From contig OX467084.1 in the NCBI GenBank assembly GCA_950106755.1, forward strand, positions 27,655,213 through 27,719,212: a DNA stretch of 64,000 nucleotides, in the 5' to 3' direction. This document shows positions 21,591 to 33,975 of the stretch, piece after piece. The stretch comes from Climacium dendroides (taxonomy: Eukaryota; Streptophyta; Bryopsida; Hypnales; Climaciaceae). The notes beneath the pieces were generated by a model. That model was not told the origin of the DNA. It was given only the letters and a program-made list of their open reading frames with translations, and did no database searches. Both the position numbers and the translations under genes were made by a program. Positions within the stretch are counted from its first letter, which is position 1. The number at the start of each line of letters is the position of its first letter.

Positions 21591-22586
21591 GCCCTATGCC
21601 ATTGACACAGTCAAAACAAAATAGTAAAAGTAATTTTCTAATTTTTTATCCCAAAAATACTTCAAAATTCAATAACTTTCTCACCGTAGGTTCAAACACC
21701 ACGAAACAAAGCCCGTGCATCCCTCCTTGTCAAGGGGAACATTAGAAAAAATCTGAACCCTCTAAAAGCCTGTTGAGGTTTTGATTTTCAGCATGCCGCA
21801 GTACAAGTACAGGAAATTTTTTTTAAATTTTTTTTGAAAAAAATTAAATAAAAAATACTAAAACCTGATGTGGTGATGATGTGGCACCAATAGTGCCACA
21901 TCAATTGCTGTCATTAAAAAAATAAAAAATAAAAAACAGTTTCATTTCTTCTATAATTGCACCAGGGGGTTCAAAACTCATGGCCTTTTGGAGGCCTAAA
22001 ATTTTTTATAATGTGCACGGTACAAGAGATCTGAACATAACAAACAAAAAACAAAACAAAAAACCAAATTTAAGGTATAGATTCCTTCCCCTTTGTATTT
22101 CGAAAATATCCAAAACTTTAGTATTTGTGATGAGTGTCTTAAAATGTGATAAAAAGATAGGAGTTTAAAATCCAACTCCAATAGAACTTGGGTGGAACTT
22201 GGGTTTTCATACACAAAGTATAAGAGAGAAAACCAAGGAAGGAACTTAGACACCCCTTTATCATGACAAGAGATAAAATATAAAAAGAAAGGGAGACATA
22301 AGAAAAGAGCAACAAAAATATGCCCTCAAATATGTTTTCTCTCTTTTTATTTCAAGAAAATACAAAACATTATTATTTATGATGAGTGCTTCAAAATATG
22401 AGAAAAAAACAAAAGTTCAAAATCTACTCTAATTTAAAAAGTGGATTTTGAGCATCTTTGGAACTTTGTTGGGGGATGTTTTTATTTTTCCTTGAAAGAA
22501 AGATAATACTTTGGTTTCAATCTTTCTTCCATCAACTTGTGATGCCGCCTAATGTAATGTACATGTTTGTTCAAACCTTGAAAGGA
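21591..22586. other. no gene seen; one palindrome
   Basis: AT-rich. GATGTGGCAC and GTGCCACATC (about 21881-21905) form a perfect 10-bp stem with a 5-base loop. A similar but weaker GATGTGG/GCCACATC arrangement occurs at 48968-49005, suggesting shared repeat ends. Confidence 0.5.
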
Positions 22587-23110
22587 TTTAACCCCTAAAG
22601 GACCAAATGCTCATTCAACATATGCAAGAAATCTTTGGTAGGTTCCTATGAAGTCATTTTTGACCAAATGTTCATGAAATTTAAACAAAATGTGTAAATA
22701 TATATGACCTTTGCAAAAAACTATTTTTTTTTCTTGATCAGGTGTCTGGATCAAAAGTTACGCTATCCTAAACTTTGGGGGCAAATTGGGCAATTTGGAA
22801 ATCTTTGGAAAATCTTTTGCAAAAAATTCATCAAATTTTGTAATTTGGCATGTATGCAACTAATAAAATATGGAATATAATTGTAAAAAAACAAATTTTG
22901 GTCTTCAAATCACATTCTAAGGGGAGTCAAACTTTGTTAGCTAAATTGGGCTGATTTCAAGAAAAAACATTTTTTCTAACTACAAGTCTTGTTCTCTTGC
23001 AATTTGTGAAGTAAAAGTTCTTGAAATTTTTTCCACATATTCTAAAATTTTGTCTCTATCTTTTCACCATTTGGATTTCAAATACAAAATTTCCTCAAGT
23101 TGCATAAGAA
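22587..23110 (+). repeat. interspersed repeat with TTAACCCCTAAAGGACCAA border
   Basis: The left border is TTAACCCCTAAAGGACCAAA (22589 area). Landmarks GTAGGTTCCTATGAAGTCA, TTCATGAAATTT and TGGATCAAAAGTTA are shared with 9566-10130, on the same strand. The right border is not resolved. No coding frame. Confidence 0.55.
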
Positions 23111-24654
23111 ATCATCAAAAAAATGACTAGTGTATTGCAAATTCACCTAACCTTCTTGCATAGTAGGGTGATTTAGAATAAGTTAGACTCTATATTTTCT
23201 ACTAAATTTTTTTATGAGCGAACCTACTATTATATACTTATAAATATTCATGTTCGTGTAGAGAAAAAACTTTACTCCGAAAGGGACCAAAGTCTGCTTA
23301 CTTAATCTCGCAAAAATGAAAAAAAAAAATTTACTTCAAATATTATAATCTTTCAATCCACAAGGTCAATTAGTCTGTAATTTTTTTCACATTTTAATAA
23401 AAATTCTTTAGTTTAGTTTTTTATGGTTGAATTTTTTTTTAAAGTTTCAATTTTTGTTTTCGAATGACATTCCAAAAAAGCATAGTTTTGGACAATGTTT
23501 CTTTACCCCCTCTGGTCCTTTACAAGTTATGAACATTTTTGTAGTGTATAGAAATGTGAATGGTAAAGTATATGTTAATGACCTTGATGATAGACCTTTT
23601 GTTTTAAGATTAAACAAATGTAGTTGTTCCATAGAGTAAATGGCTAGTGGCAAAATATTTTGAAGTTGGCACTCTCATTCAACCTTAGTCAATTTTTCTA
23701 TCATTCGATTCCTTGAAAATCTACAAACAATGATTTAGGCTTGAAGATAAAATTGCAATAATTATCCAATTTTTTTTTCTTTCAAACTCATAATATGCAC
23801 TCCTATAGGAAATTTCAAAAGAATTGAATTTAGTTGTATTTAATATTTTTTCTTCAAAATTTAAAATGATATCAAATCTTCACAAAACAATAAAGATTTT
23901 GTCCCCCAAAGACCATCCTAGCCAAAACATTTGTTTGTAATATTGGCAAACTTTAGAGACTTACAATTTGTATTCTTTTTATACATTATTATTGCAAATT
24001 CTACTTTATACTCTTCATATCAAACTTTGTTTGGTACAACAATAATAACTATTACAAGAGAGTAAAATCATTTTTGTCTTTCAAATGAATGTAGCCTCTC
24101 TTTGCAATTCAATTTCTTGAATTTATTCCATAAAAAATTTAGACATGTTTTTAAAGATTTGTATGTACATAAAATCATTTTGTTTTCAATTAACAATATG
24201 ATATTATTGAAGAATTTTACTTTGTTCATAATCGTGGAATTTTCCTAAATAGATTTGAAGTCCTTTTGTGCTATATTTCCTATATTATTGAATTCAAAAT
24301 AAAATGTATTTAGGATGAAGATTGTTTATTACAATATTAGTATCATTAGGATTGACAATCTCTAATTCTATAATTAAGGTCTATTTTATACTTGTGGCCA
24401 ACCCGAAGAAATTAACAAATTTTGAGTTTTCCTTATTGGCCAAGAGTTTAAAACAACAAGTAGAAATGGTATTGCTTGCCTAATGATAGTACTTAGAATT
24501 TATTTATCTCTTTGTCTTGGTCCCAAATGTAAAGCTGCCCAAATTTATTATTTAATCCCTGTTCAATATTATATAGTAATTACTTAATGTCTTGACATTT
24601 TGTATATGCTTGTTTTTATCTATTATTATTAATAAAATATACATTTTTATTTAG
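23111..24654. other. no gene seen
   Basis: AT-rich sequence with poly-T/A runs. A plus-strand frame of 70 codons (23427-23639) has no recognisable features. Confidence 0.45.
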
Positions 24655-25426
24655 AAAAAAAACATTTTGGACACATGTTAACATAGGATCTTGTAGTATG
24701 CTAACTTGAGAATATGTGGAAAAAAATTCAGAAATTTTCACCTTGTAGATTGCAAGATATTAACATTTGAAGTAATAAAAATTCTTTTATTAAACCTTGC
24801 ATAAAAACAAGTAGCTTCACTTCACAAGGTCACATTCGCATGAAAAAATGTCCAAAATGGTGATGCTTCTTTGGATTCATTCCTCAAAGCAAGTTGCCTA
24901 CATGCTTAAAAATTTCAGATCATTTGGAATTGTACAACATATAGGAAAATAATAGTAAGTTGAAATATGTAGAGAATGATTTAAAAATAATCTACATCCT
25001 ATGATTTTTTTTTCCAAAAATATTGAAAATTGAGTTAAGTAAAGGATTTCACAATTTATTTTAGAATCTATAACTATCCAAAAACTAGAACTCCTCATAA
25101 CTTTCATCTCATTAATTAAAATGGAATGATTCAAATTTTTCCATGTATAATTGAATTTAGAATACCAATTTTGATTCTTGATTTCTAAAAAAATGATATT
25201 TTTTAATCTACACTATTTTGCTGACCAAGAAGGAAAAAACTACATGTTATACAATAACTTTGTAACCATGTACTAATCAAAAGTTATGAAATTTGTTGGG
25301 CCTTAAAGCTACTCCTTAGGTGCATGTTGTGTGAAAATTTTAAAGAAAAAAAATTCTCCATTTGTAGTGGGCGGCCTCAAATCACTATGTTGCCCCCAAA
25401 ACACAACTTGGTACTTTAGGGGTTAA
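24655..25426 (+). repeat. interspersed repeat R1, copy C (5'-truncated)
   Basis: Enters the R1 consensus at the AACATTTTGGACACATGTTA block and follows it to the terminal border CTTTAGGGGTTAA (25414-25426). It shows the uninterrupted site GGAATTGTACAACATATAGG that defines the insertion in copy A. Confidence 0.8.
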
Positions 25427-26776
25427 TGATAGTCAAGCATTATAACAGTATAAGTAGTGGATTTTTTTAAAAACTAATTCTAAGATTTTTGGAGGATGCA
25501 ATGTAAAAGTTAGTCAAACTCTAAAGGTTTGTCCATCTTAATTAGTAAAGAACCATTGTCCCTTTGTAAGACAATTTGGAATTTGGGTAGGTTTCCATGA
25601 GCGAAATCAGTACTTGATTTTTTGAAACTCTTTGAAGATGTTTAGTTTTGTAAAAGTTTTGTTTATATATTATTTTTATTTCAATTTGATGCTAAGTGAA
25701 GAATTCCAATGATAATAATAAGGTCTACTTATAAATAAACCAATGAAAGGTAAAAAAATTGGAGGGCTAACACATTGCTTCCATCGAAGATGCCCTAAAG
25801 TTAAGTTAGTCTTAGCCCCTCTAAGTTGGTGAACCAGAGCTTGTTCCTATTACCGAATTCAAGCTCCTCATTGAGTGTTGAGCTACTTTGCATTGTCTAT
25901 CATGTTATATCTTCAACACTTCCTCCAATCTCCAATCCATAATTTTTTAAATGCATAGCTGAAGGAGTTCAATATTAGGAATACTAGTGTTTTCTAAAAA
26001 CATCTTTGTGACCGGTTTATTGAGACACTCTACCATGCATCTATCTTTTATCAAAATTTTCAATTATAAACTTATAAATTCAAACTAAACTTGTTAGAGA
26101 TTACATGAAAAAAAAACTGATTTGTTCTAGAAATGATTTGTTCTAGTATCATGTGAATTGTTGGCTTAAAAAAATGCTAAAACACTCATTGGAAGTCAAA
26201 CTATTGTAGAAGACCTTCCCTTTTCACACAAAATTTGGAGGATGAATAGTTGCATTTTTGTCCTACATGAAAATATTTTTTATCATTCATTGGTCAAAAA
26301 ATGTCTTCAGCATCATTTTTAGATTAAAATTGCAAAAGTGATTTGAAGTCTTCTAATCTTCTTTTCACATGTCAAATTTAAAAAGTTGGTCACCAAAAAA
26401 ACATGAGGATAGAGGGCCTAACATGCATAACTGTATTCAATTTGTGGCTCTCAAAATCTACTCTACAATTTTTAAAAATTTCTCCAAGATCTAGTGTATT
26501 TGAGAATCATTTCCAAGAGCCCTCAAGACTACAAAAAGTCAAGATTGCAATGGACACCCTTGCACATAATCTTGAATAAAAAAAATCGTAATCAATCATT
26601 TTCAAAATTGGATTTTGATGCTAAAACTAGACTTCAAAAAGAATTTTTTTTAAATAAAAAGGGCTAAAAATTGAAATTTGGTTAGGTTATTTAACTTCAA
26701 AGTATTCTAGACACCAAAATTCAGTGCCCTGGAAATTTAGGGATTAAGGTAAACCAGTCTATTGTGGTCAAAATGA
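25427..26776. other. no gene seen
   Basis: AT-rich, likely repeat-derived. Contains GTAGGTTTCCATGA-type and TTAGGGATTAAGG motifs seen elsewhere in the window. No supportable gene. Confidence 0.45.
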
Positions 26777-27184
26777 GGAGTTTGACATCATCTTGTTGCT
26801 AAATTTTTTCAATTTTTTTCCCACATTAGTACAAGTGTGAGAAACAACAAGTGCAATTGAAATTATATTTTTTTGACAAAGTATGAGTTTACTAGGAATT
26901 TTTGAAGTGTTCAACACAAAGAGTCTATAGACTACCTCATAACCAACAAAATCTGAATCTATAATGCTCATCTTACTATCTAATGCAGTCACAATATTTT
27001 CTATCATGGAAGGCCTAAAAAGTCAATTTTGACAATGAGTTTCACACTAAAAAGTTAGAAGTTCCTAATGAGGTCATTGTTCACTCCAATACTCTCATGT
27101 AACATATGCATTGTGGGCCACATCTCACATACTAAAAAAGCCCACAATGGGTCATTTCCTAGGTGACCACAATGGGTCATTTGA
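26777..27184 (-). repeat. interspersed repeat R2, copy 2
   Basis: Reverse-complement partner of 171-596 (see there). Flanking sequences differ completely, so the shared segment is a repeat unit, not a chance match. A 79-codon minus frame inside it is not conserved in copy 1. Confidence 0.85.
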
Positions 27185-27929
27185 CACTAGTACAAGAATG
27201 CATGGAAAAAAGTTCAGAAACTTTGACCACATAGATTGCAAGATATTTCCATTTAAAAAGACAAAACCAATTTATTTATTTACTTTTTATACCTTGATCA
27301 ACTAGATTTTTTGGCTTTGAATCTTCTTAACTAAAATTTCTTGCACTATTGATTTTGATTTTCTAATTTTTCATGTTGAAGAATTGAGTTGAGAATCTTG
27401 ATTTTCACTCATTAAAAAATTATTAAGTAGAAGTAGGTTCAAGATTGAAGGGATAACTAAACCGTTAATATCTTGAAGATGGAATTGAAGCACAATAATC
27501 CCAATGATGAGATTGTTTTAGCAAGCAAACTCAACCTTGTCTAATCATTTTTTTGAAAAATTATTAAAATTGCATCCAAAAACAAATTCTATGAGTTCTT
27601 TTTTTTCAAGAAGTTGCTTAGATTGCTTCCAAAATAAGATTTGCCATAACTTTCTCCTCACTAGTCCAAATAGAATGAATAAAAGCTTCAGATGTAGACA
27701 TGAATATAATCTTTGAGAAAATAAATTTAAAATTTAAAAAAAAATCATTGTTTTGTGATTTTGTTGGGGCTACTACATTTTAAATTCATGGTGTCATAAC
27801 TTTTGTTTCTCGGCACCAATTGAAATAAAAGTTATATTCCCAGAAAGCTAATTTGATTTCCTATCTTCAAAAAATCATGTTAAAAATTGAGAACACACGA
27901 ACCTACCTGAAATTCCCAAGAGTCTTTAA

Positions 27930-28730
27930 GGGTTAAAAGCCACCCAGCGTCTCCTGTTGAAAGTGGAAATCTTTCCCCCAGCCACTGGGTGCACCTGGAT
28001 TGCGTCTTTTGGTCCTCCGTTCTGTCTGTCTGTCTGTCCAGAGTCCCTGGCACTCTGGCAGGAAGCAGAGCAGCGCCAGTTCTTCGTCAGGAGGATTACA
28101 CGGAACTTATTAATAATCTTGGTTCAGTTGTTGGTAAAACAATAACGCCACTCCAGCCCGTCTGCAGTAGCGTCCCTGAACTCCTGTTTTTCTTTCCTGA
28201 CTGAAGGCCCATTAATACTTGCTCTGTTGGCGTCAGCCCTAGCTGATAGAGTTGTCGGTAATTGCACCGGATTGACGGAGTGGCGGCGTTCATGCTTTAC
28301 TAACAACTGAAGTTTAGCTGTGGGGAGGCAGCGCAGGGGAAGGGATTGCGGGGCTTCGCAGAATCACCGGGTCAGGCACAGAAACCATACTGTAACAACC
28401 GACGGAAGCTTATTACGTTAAGCTTCATCAGCTCTTGGGGGCTTTATTGTTCGATCCTAAACCCTACTGGACTGGAAACGCTGCTGAGGATGGCTTCACC
28501 GAAGTCTGTACGGTGCGAAAAAAACACATTTTTTCATGCAATTTTGTTTTGGAAAGTTGCTTCAGTACATTTTCAGAGAACAAGCTATTACTGCAATTTC
28601 CCTCGTGATTGTGGTAAGTTATTGCTGACTCTTATAAAGAAGAAGAAACTTAAAGTAGGAGGTCTATAAATCGTCCATGTAAGCGCTGAACCTGTATTTG
28701 GGGGAGCTGAAGCTTATTGAAATATTTTTT
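27930..28730. other. GC-richer island, no gene recognised
   Basis: Composition changes abruptly at both sides (left edge just after a CTTTAAGGGTTAA border). It contains a (TCTG)n run at 28020-28035. A plus-strand open stretch at 28346-28669 has a methionine codon only partway in, and its predicted protein shows no known domain. It is plausible low-copy DNA, perhaps an exon or a transcribed flank, but nothing decides this. Confidence 0.4.
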
Positions 28731-29439
28731 TCCTAAGTTTTCCTTGAAAGACAAGTGCAATTAGCATTTAACCCAAGTTGTTTCATATTTTTTGGAGCTT
28801 TGCGGAATTAGTTATGAAATTGTGAAGTTAAATAGCATAGGATTCTAAAATCACCCACCCCCTAAAGTGTACACTGTTTGGACATTCTTGAAGGCTACAA
28901 AAAGCAACGTAGTGCACATTTAAGGAGGTGGGCGGTTTTAGAGCATGTGTGCTTTTAGAACTTCCTACTTTAATCTATAGACAGTGTGTTTCAGGTTTGA
29001 TTTCTTCATTTACTTTAGGGGATGCAAAAAGTGATCATAATGAAGCTATTTACATCCACAAAAATGAATGAAACTTGCAATATATGGATGAAGGTTTATT
29101 CCTTCATTCAAAATAATTAACATTCATTCATAATAGAGTGATACCACCCAAAGGTTGGGTAGCATTTTGCAATTTTATCCATTGAAAAAGGAAGAATACT
29201 TCACTTAATATTTCCAACAAAAAAAATTTCATCGCTTTTTAGCAACAATTTCCTCAAAAAAACAACTTAGTGTGTTTTGGCCAATTCTTGTTCTTTACTC
29301 TTAATGTGAATTTAGCCATTAAATTGATTTTTCTGAATTTAAGTCTAACTAATGAAATGAAGCTTATTAAGTTTAGTTCTATTCCACTTGATAATTTTGT
29401 AAATTTCAATATTTTATAGCAATATGAACTTTGGGCCTA

Positions 29440-30287
29440 TACATCACAAAATTTAGACCCTATGGTTTGGCAACAGTTATCGTGCAGATATTGTTGTTTT
29501 AGAAGTTCGCATGTTAATCGCATCGTTATCGCATCATTATGGTGCATTGCTTCACATGTTGATCGCATCGTTATCGCATCATTACGGTGTGTTGCTTTGC
29601 ATTGTTATCGCATCATTACGGTGTGTTGCTTTGCATTGTTATCGCATCATTACGGTGTGTTGCTTCGCATCGTTATCGCATCATTACGGTGCGTTGCTTC
29701 ACATGTTGATCGCATCGTTATCGCATCATTATCGCATCATTACAGTGTGTTGCTTCGCATCGTTATCGCATCATTACAGTGTGTTGCTTCGCATCGTTAT
29801 CGCATCATTACAGTGTGTTGCTTCGCATTGTTATCGCATCATTACAGTGTGTTGCTTCGCATCGTTATCGCATCATTACGGTGCATTGCTTCACATCATT
29901 ATTGCATCATTACGGTGCATTGCTTCACATCATTATCGCATCATTACGGTGCATTGCTTCACATCATTATCGCATCATTACGGTGCATGGCTTCGCATTG
30001 TTATAATGCATAATTTGCAACTGCATTGTAACGATGCGAAGCAATGCATTGTAATGATGCAATAACGATCAAGGCTTTTTGGGAGGGCGAAATTTCACTA
30101 GACTATCAGAAATCTGACCTCTTTGGCTTCGTCCCTCCAAAAACTGGCCTTTGTAGTGCTGCCAACAGGGGGGGACATTGTTTAAAAAAAAACACTAATA
30201 ATGATGTGATTAACGTGTGAACCCATGAAACAACGATAACTGCACGATAATTGTTGCCAAATTGTAGGGTCTAAACTTTGTGATGTA
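29440..30287. mobile_element. 848-bp TIR element carrying a minisatellite
   Basis: The left TIR (29440-29487: TACATCACAAAATTTAGACC ... GGCAACAGTTATCGTGCAG) and the right TIR (30240-30287) are reverse complements over 48 bp with about six mismatches. TA is part of both outermost ends, so the target duplication may be TA. The interior holds a 34-bp tandem array (29505-30003), one inverted unit (30013-30070), and a hairpin between about 30083 and 30148 (TTTTTGGGAGGGCGAA against TTCGTCCCTCCAAAAA). No transposase. A non-autonomous DNA transposon is the best reading. Confidence 0.85.
29505..30003 (+). repeat. minisatellite, 34-bp unit, 13 copies
   Basis: The unit is approximately CGCATCATTACGGTGTGTTG followed by CTTCGCATCGTTAT. 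Thirteen copies of the CATTA(C/T)(G/A)GTG core can be counted. Variants cluster: CGGTGTG first, CAGTGTG in the middle, CGGTGCA with CACATCATTAT at the end, as expected from local duplication. CpG-containing words (TCGCATC, TACGG) stand out in an AT-rich setting. Because 34 is not a multiple of 3 and the unit has no stops, all three forward frames stay open. Confidence 0.9.
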
Positions 30288-31902
30288 ACCATGGTTGGTT
30301 GATTTTCTAATATTAAAGTGCTATGTTAACTTTGGTTTATACCATGATATTATACACTATAATATATATCTATGGTGAAATTTTAGATATTTTTGAAAAT
30401 TTTATGATTTGTAGTAGACATATGAAGGCATCTCTATAAAATATATAATTAAAAATTTTCATTCACATCTAATTACAAAATGGTAGTAAACAAAGTGATG
30501 AACAATGAGGTTTGAAACCAATCATCATGGAACCATCTTTCCAAGATTACACTCCTCTAGAACTTTATGAAAGTTGGGAAAGCTCATATTAATTCAATAT
30601 AGAACAAATAAAAGTGAATTTCTTACCGCAAATGTACATTCTATGAACTTCCTAAATTTTTAATTTTTTTCAATCAAGTGCTTGAATAAAAAGTAATGGG
30701 GCTAAAAAATTTGTGGGTAGCTTTGAACAATGTGCTAATAAAGAGAATGAAAAACTATTGGGCAAGTAGCTAGGTAAGCGGTGATTTTCTTTCTAACAAC
30801 TTTGAATGTTTATAACTTGCAATCTACGAAGTTGAATGGGCTAAATTTTTTCCACACATTCTCATAGTTGTATGGAGGAATAATACATGGTTGAAAATGA
30901 AAAAACACTATTTTTTTCCAATTTTCACTTTATGCACTACAAATGACATTTCTAAAACAACTTTAGAATCATAAGCACAAATTATAGTGTAAATTCATGA
31001 GATTTTTTATTTTTTATTTTTATTTTTTGTAATTGATTAGGTGAAGGAAAGTTTTGTGTTGACCATTGTGATTTTGATCCTTCTATAAAATAAATTCTAA
31101 AAGAAATTGAAATCTTACTCATGCACTTGTTATTTTGGGACATCCTTTCAATGCAAGATGCTTTGGGTACATTAAACACCTCTATCATCTTTGAAGATTG
31201 GCATGCAAATAAATAACATAAATACTTATCAAATGGTCAATGCTTTCAAAGTTAAATAGTATTTCAAGACTTCTCTAGAAATTTGAATCAAACTATGTTG
31301 ACCATGTTGATAGAGCCCAAAATTTATTTTCTTCTAATTATTTCAAACTTATAATGTTGCAATGTATACAACCACATGAATTGAATTTTTTCCACCCATT
31401 CCTATAGGATTCTAATATAAATTTGTACAATTGAAAGTTTGAAAAATGTTTTTATATTTCAACTGCGCTCAATGTACTAGAAAATGTCAATTTTGAATTT
31501 TTTGAGGAAAAACACACAAATTCTTTAGGGGTCAATTGAAGTGTTTAGTCCTCCAACTATTGTAGTTGTAGGGCAAGTTTGGTAGAAAACAATTCAAGAA
31601 ATAGATGCCAAAATTTTCGGAAATTAATTTTTTAATAAAAAATTGATAATAAATAAAATAGTTATTTCAAAAGTCTAATCTTAGCATCTATCAAACCTTA
31701 TTTGGAAGAGATAATAAATATTTGATAGAAAAGTGCTACACTTATGGTACGTGAAAATGCTAGAACTTTTTTTCTTTATGCAAGATGATCATATTGAAAT
31801 CATAAACCCCAAACTAATTGGATTAGGTCATAGAATACAAAATTATACTCTTCAAAAAGTGGTTAATATTGTAGAGGGTGCACTAGTAGAAAGGAAGTTT
31901 TA
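30288..31902. other. no gene seen
   Basis: AT-rich, with landmarks of the general repeat background (AACTTTGAATGTTTATAACTT, TTTTCCACACATTCTCATAG, TTCTTTAGGGGTCAATTG). No supportable gene. Confidence 0.45.
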
Positions 31903-32289
31903 GAGCATCTTCAATAGGACCAACATATTAGCCTTCCAAATAAACTTTTAACTTTTCAATGGTTTATCATTAAAACTTGATATTTTTATCATTGAAAGAA
32001 CATCCAAAGGTACTTTGAATAGGTGCAAGAAAATTCAAGTTTAGACATTGATAATGAAAATAAACTAATTCAAAAGCAAGCTCAACAATATAAATCATAG
32101 AGGCCTTGATAAATTATGCTTAAGAAAACAAAATCATGCCAATTGCATTCTAAAATGTTGCACAATAGGTGTAATTTTGTTTTCTTAATCCCTAAAGCTT
32201 CCTAAATCAAAAATTAGAAAATACTCCCAAACTTGTAAAAATAAAGTTTCTATTTATAATAGATTTATAAGTCAAAATTTATCCTCTTT

Positions 32290-32515
32290 TTACAATTTGT
32301 AATTGTAGGATCTTAATCTTGACTAGTACAAGGGTCTTTCACCAAAAAATTGGGGTCTAAAACTAATGTATATGTGAAATATATCTAGGCAAAGAAAAAA
32401 AAATATTGTTTTAAAGTTGCCCAATATTTTGACAATGTAACTTTGTCACACTTTTGAGCCCCATTATTCAAATTCTATGTTGCAAGAGATCTACAAACTT
32501 CAAATTTAAGTGGAG
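32290..32515 (+). repeat. interspersed repeat R5, copy 1 (partner 47940-48115)
   Basis: Same-strand similarity with 47940-48115: CACCAAAAAATTGGGGTCTA against GCCAAAGAAAACTAAGGTCT, then AATGTATATGTGAAATATAT against AATGTATGTGTAAGATATGA, GCAAAGAAAAA, TTTTGACAATGTAACTTTGT-type, and GAGCCCCATTATTCAAATTC-type. It sits inside the fold-back element. Confidence 0.65.
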
Positions 32516-32591
32516 ACTGAAATTGGCAACAACGCTAGCATGCAAGTTTAGAAATGCAAGCCCATGAGTCTTGAGCCTAAATATAAGTAGG

Positions 32592-32740
32592 TACTCTATA
32601 CCTATTGAAGGTACCTATGATATACTTATAACATAAATACTTTATAACTATGGAAGGTACCTATAATATACATACCTATAATATAAATATCTTATAACTA
32701 TAGAAAGTACCTATAATATATATATCTATAATATAGAAGT
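32592..32740 (+). repeat. AT-rich tandem repeat, 46-50-bp unit, about 3 copies
   Basis: Successive units read (T/G/A)GAA(G/A)GTACCTATRATATA followed by TATCTTATAACTAT-like sequence. Unit length changes by a few bases. It lies in the loop of the fold-back element 31903-33270. Confidence 0.8.
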
Positions 32741-33975
32741 CTAAACTTTTAGGCTCATGGATTCAAGAATCTAGGTTCACATATTACTGATACTAGCAAC
32801 CTTGCTCAAGTTGGTAATAAGTATACAAATTTTGAAAAAAAAATAATGCCCTATTTCACTAGTATAAATTAAGAATAAAAATACTCATAATGTTTTAACC
32901 ACCCTTCAAATCTTTATAAAAATAAGATTCCATATAAGATTGACTAATTTCCAATCTCCAAAAAAATGAGGGAAAATTCCAGTATTGATACTTCATTTTA
33001 GATGCCTAGAACATCCCAAAAACATTTCAAATTTAATAGAACTTTAGAAGGAAAGTATGATTTCCTAAGGCCTCTACAATTTTTTGTCTTTTAGCTTATT
33101 TTTGAAGAATTGTTTTCATTGTCAATGTCTAAATTTAAATTTTCTTGCACCTATTCAAAGTACCTTTGGATGTTATTCCATTGATAGAAATTTCATGTTC
33201 AAATTATGAATTGATGAAAATTCAATAGTTTATTTAGAAGGCAAATATATTGATTCCATTGCAAATGCCTTTAGAGCATCTACACCCTTTTTCTACAAAA
33301 AATATGCAATATTGACTAGTTTGAGGGCACATGCAAAACAATACTTTGAAGGGCTAGTAAACTACTCCACCTTTGTATGCCTTGTTAGCTTGTTCAAGCT
33401 TGCGTAGTGTTACCCAACTTCTAAGCATCTTGTTGTTGCTTTTCTTTATTCAACAATAAGCTAGTATTACTATGGGCCTTGGATACCATGCTTTGGCACT
33501 ATTCTTTTGTGCCCAAATACCACCTTTTTCTACTATTGGTATGTTTTTACAATTGTCCTTGTGTGTTGGAAAAGACCTACCACCTTCATTCACATAACAA
33601 TGAATGCTTGCAACACTTCTCTGAACACCTCTTCTTTTTCATTACAATATTTTGCCCTATTTGTGAAAGCGTAAGATTAGTTTCATCTACAAAATAGAGT
33701 TACAATCAATTTTTTTGGATGGAAATTGGTATGATGCAATAATGTTTAAATCTACACTTGTTTAATTATTTTACAAATAGTGTGCCTTTGGTAAATTAGT
33801 ATTATACTTTCTAATATTAGGACAAATTGATGTAATGATCTAAAGCAAAGATAAATAATTTTTGTAATTGAGAGCCATGATGAATAGTCAGTTTTCTCAT
33901 TTAGCCACTTCTAACAATATAAAGTGAAACTAGATTGGATAAGGGATGAAGTTAAATTTTTAATGTTGCATTTCT

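Larger units (their letters stand above)
31903..33270. mobile_element. 1.37-kb fold-back element, TSD TTA (PIF/Harbinger-like)
   Basis: TTA flanks both sides (31900-31902, 33271-33273). The left arm from GAGCATCTTCAATAGG pairs with the right arm over about 200 bp. Matching blocks include GCCTTCCAAATAAACT, ACATCCAAAGGTACTTTGAA, TAGGTGCAAGAAAATT, TAGACATTGA and AGAGGCC. The middle contains a short AT-rich tandem array (32592-32740) and a segment that also occurs at 47940-48115. No transposase. Directly after the right TTA a further GAGCATCTACACC begins, which may be the end of a neighbouring related element. Confidence 0.8.

Noticed and set aside
29462..30065. Three overlapping long forward frames of about 75-184 codons rich in Ser/His/Ile/Val
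   Set aside because: They are the three frames of a stop-free 34-bp tandem repeat. All encode the same short words, start with no context and lie within a TIR element.
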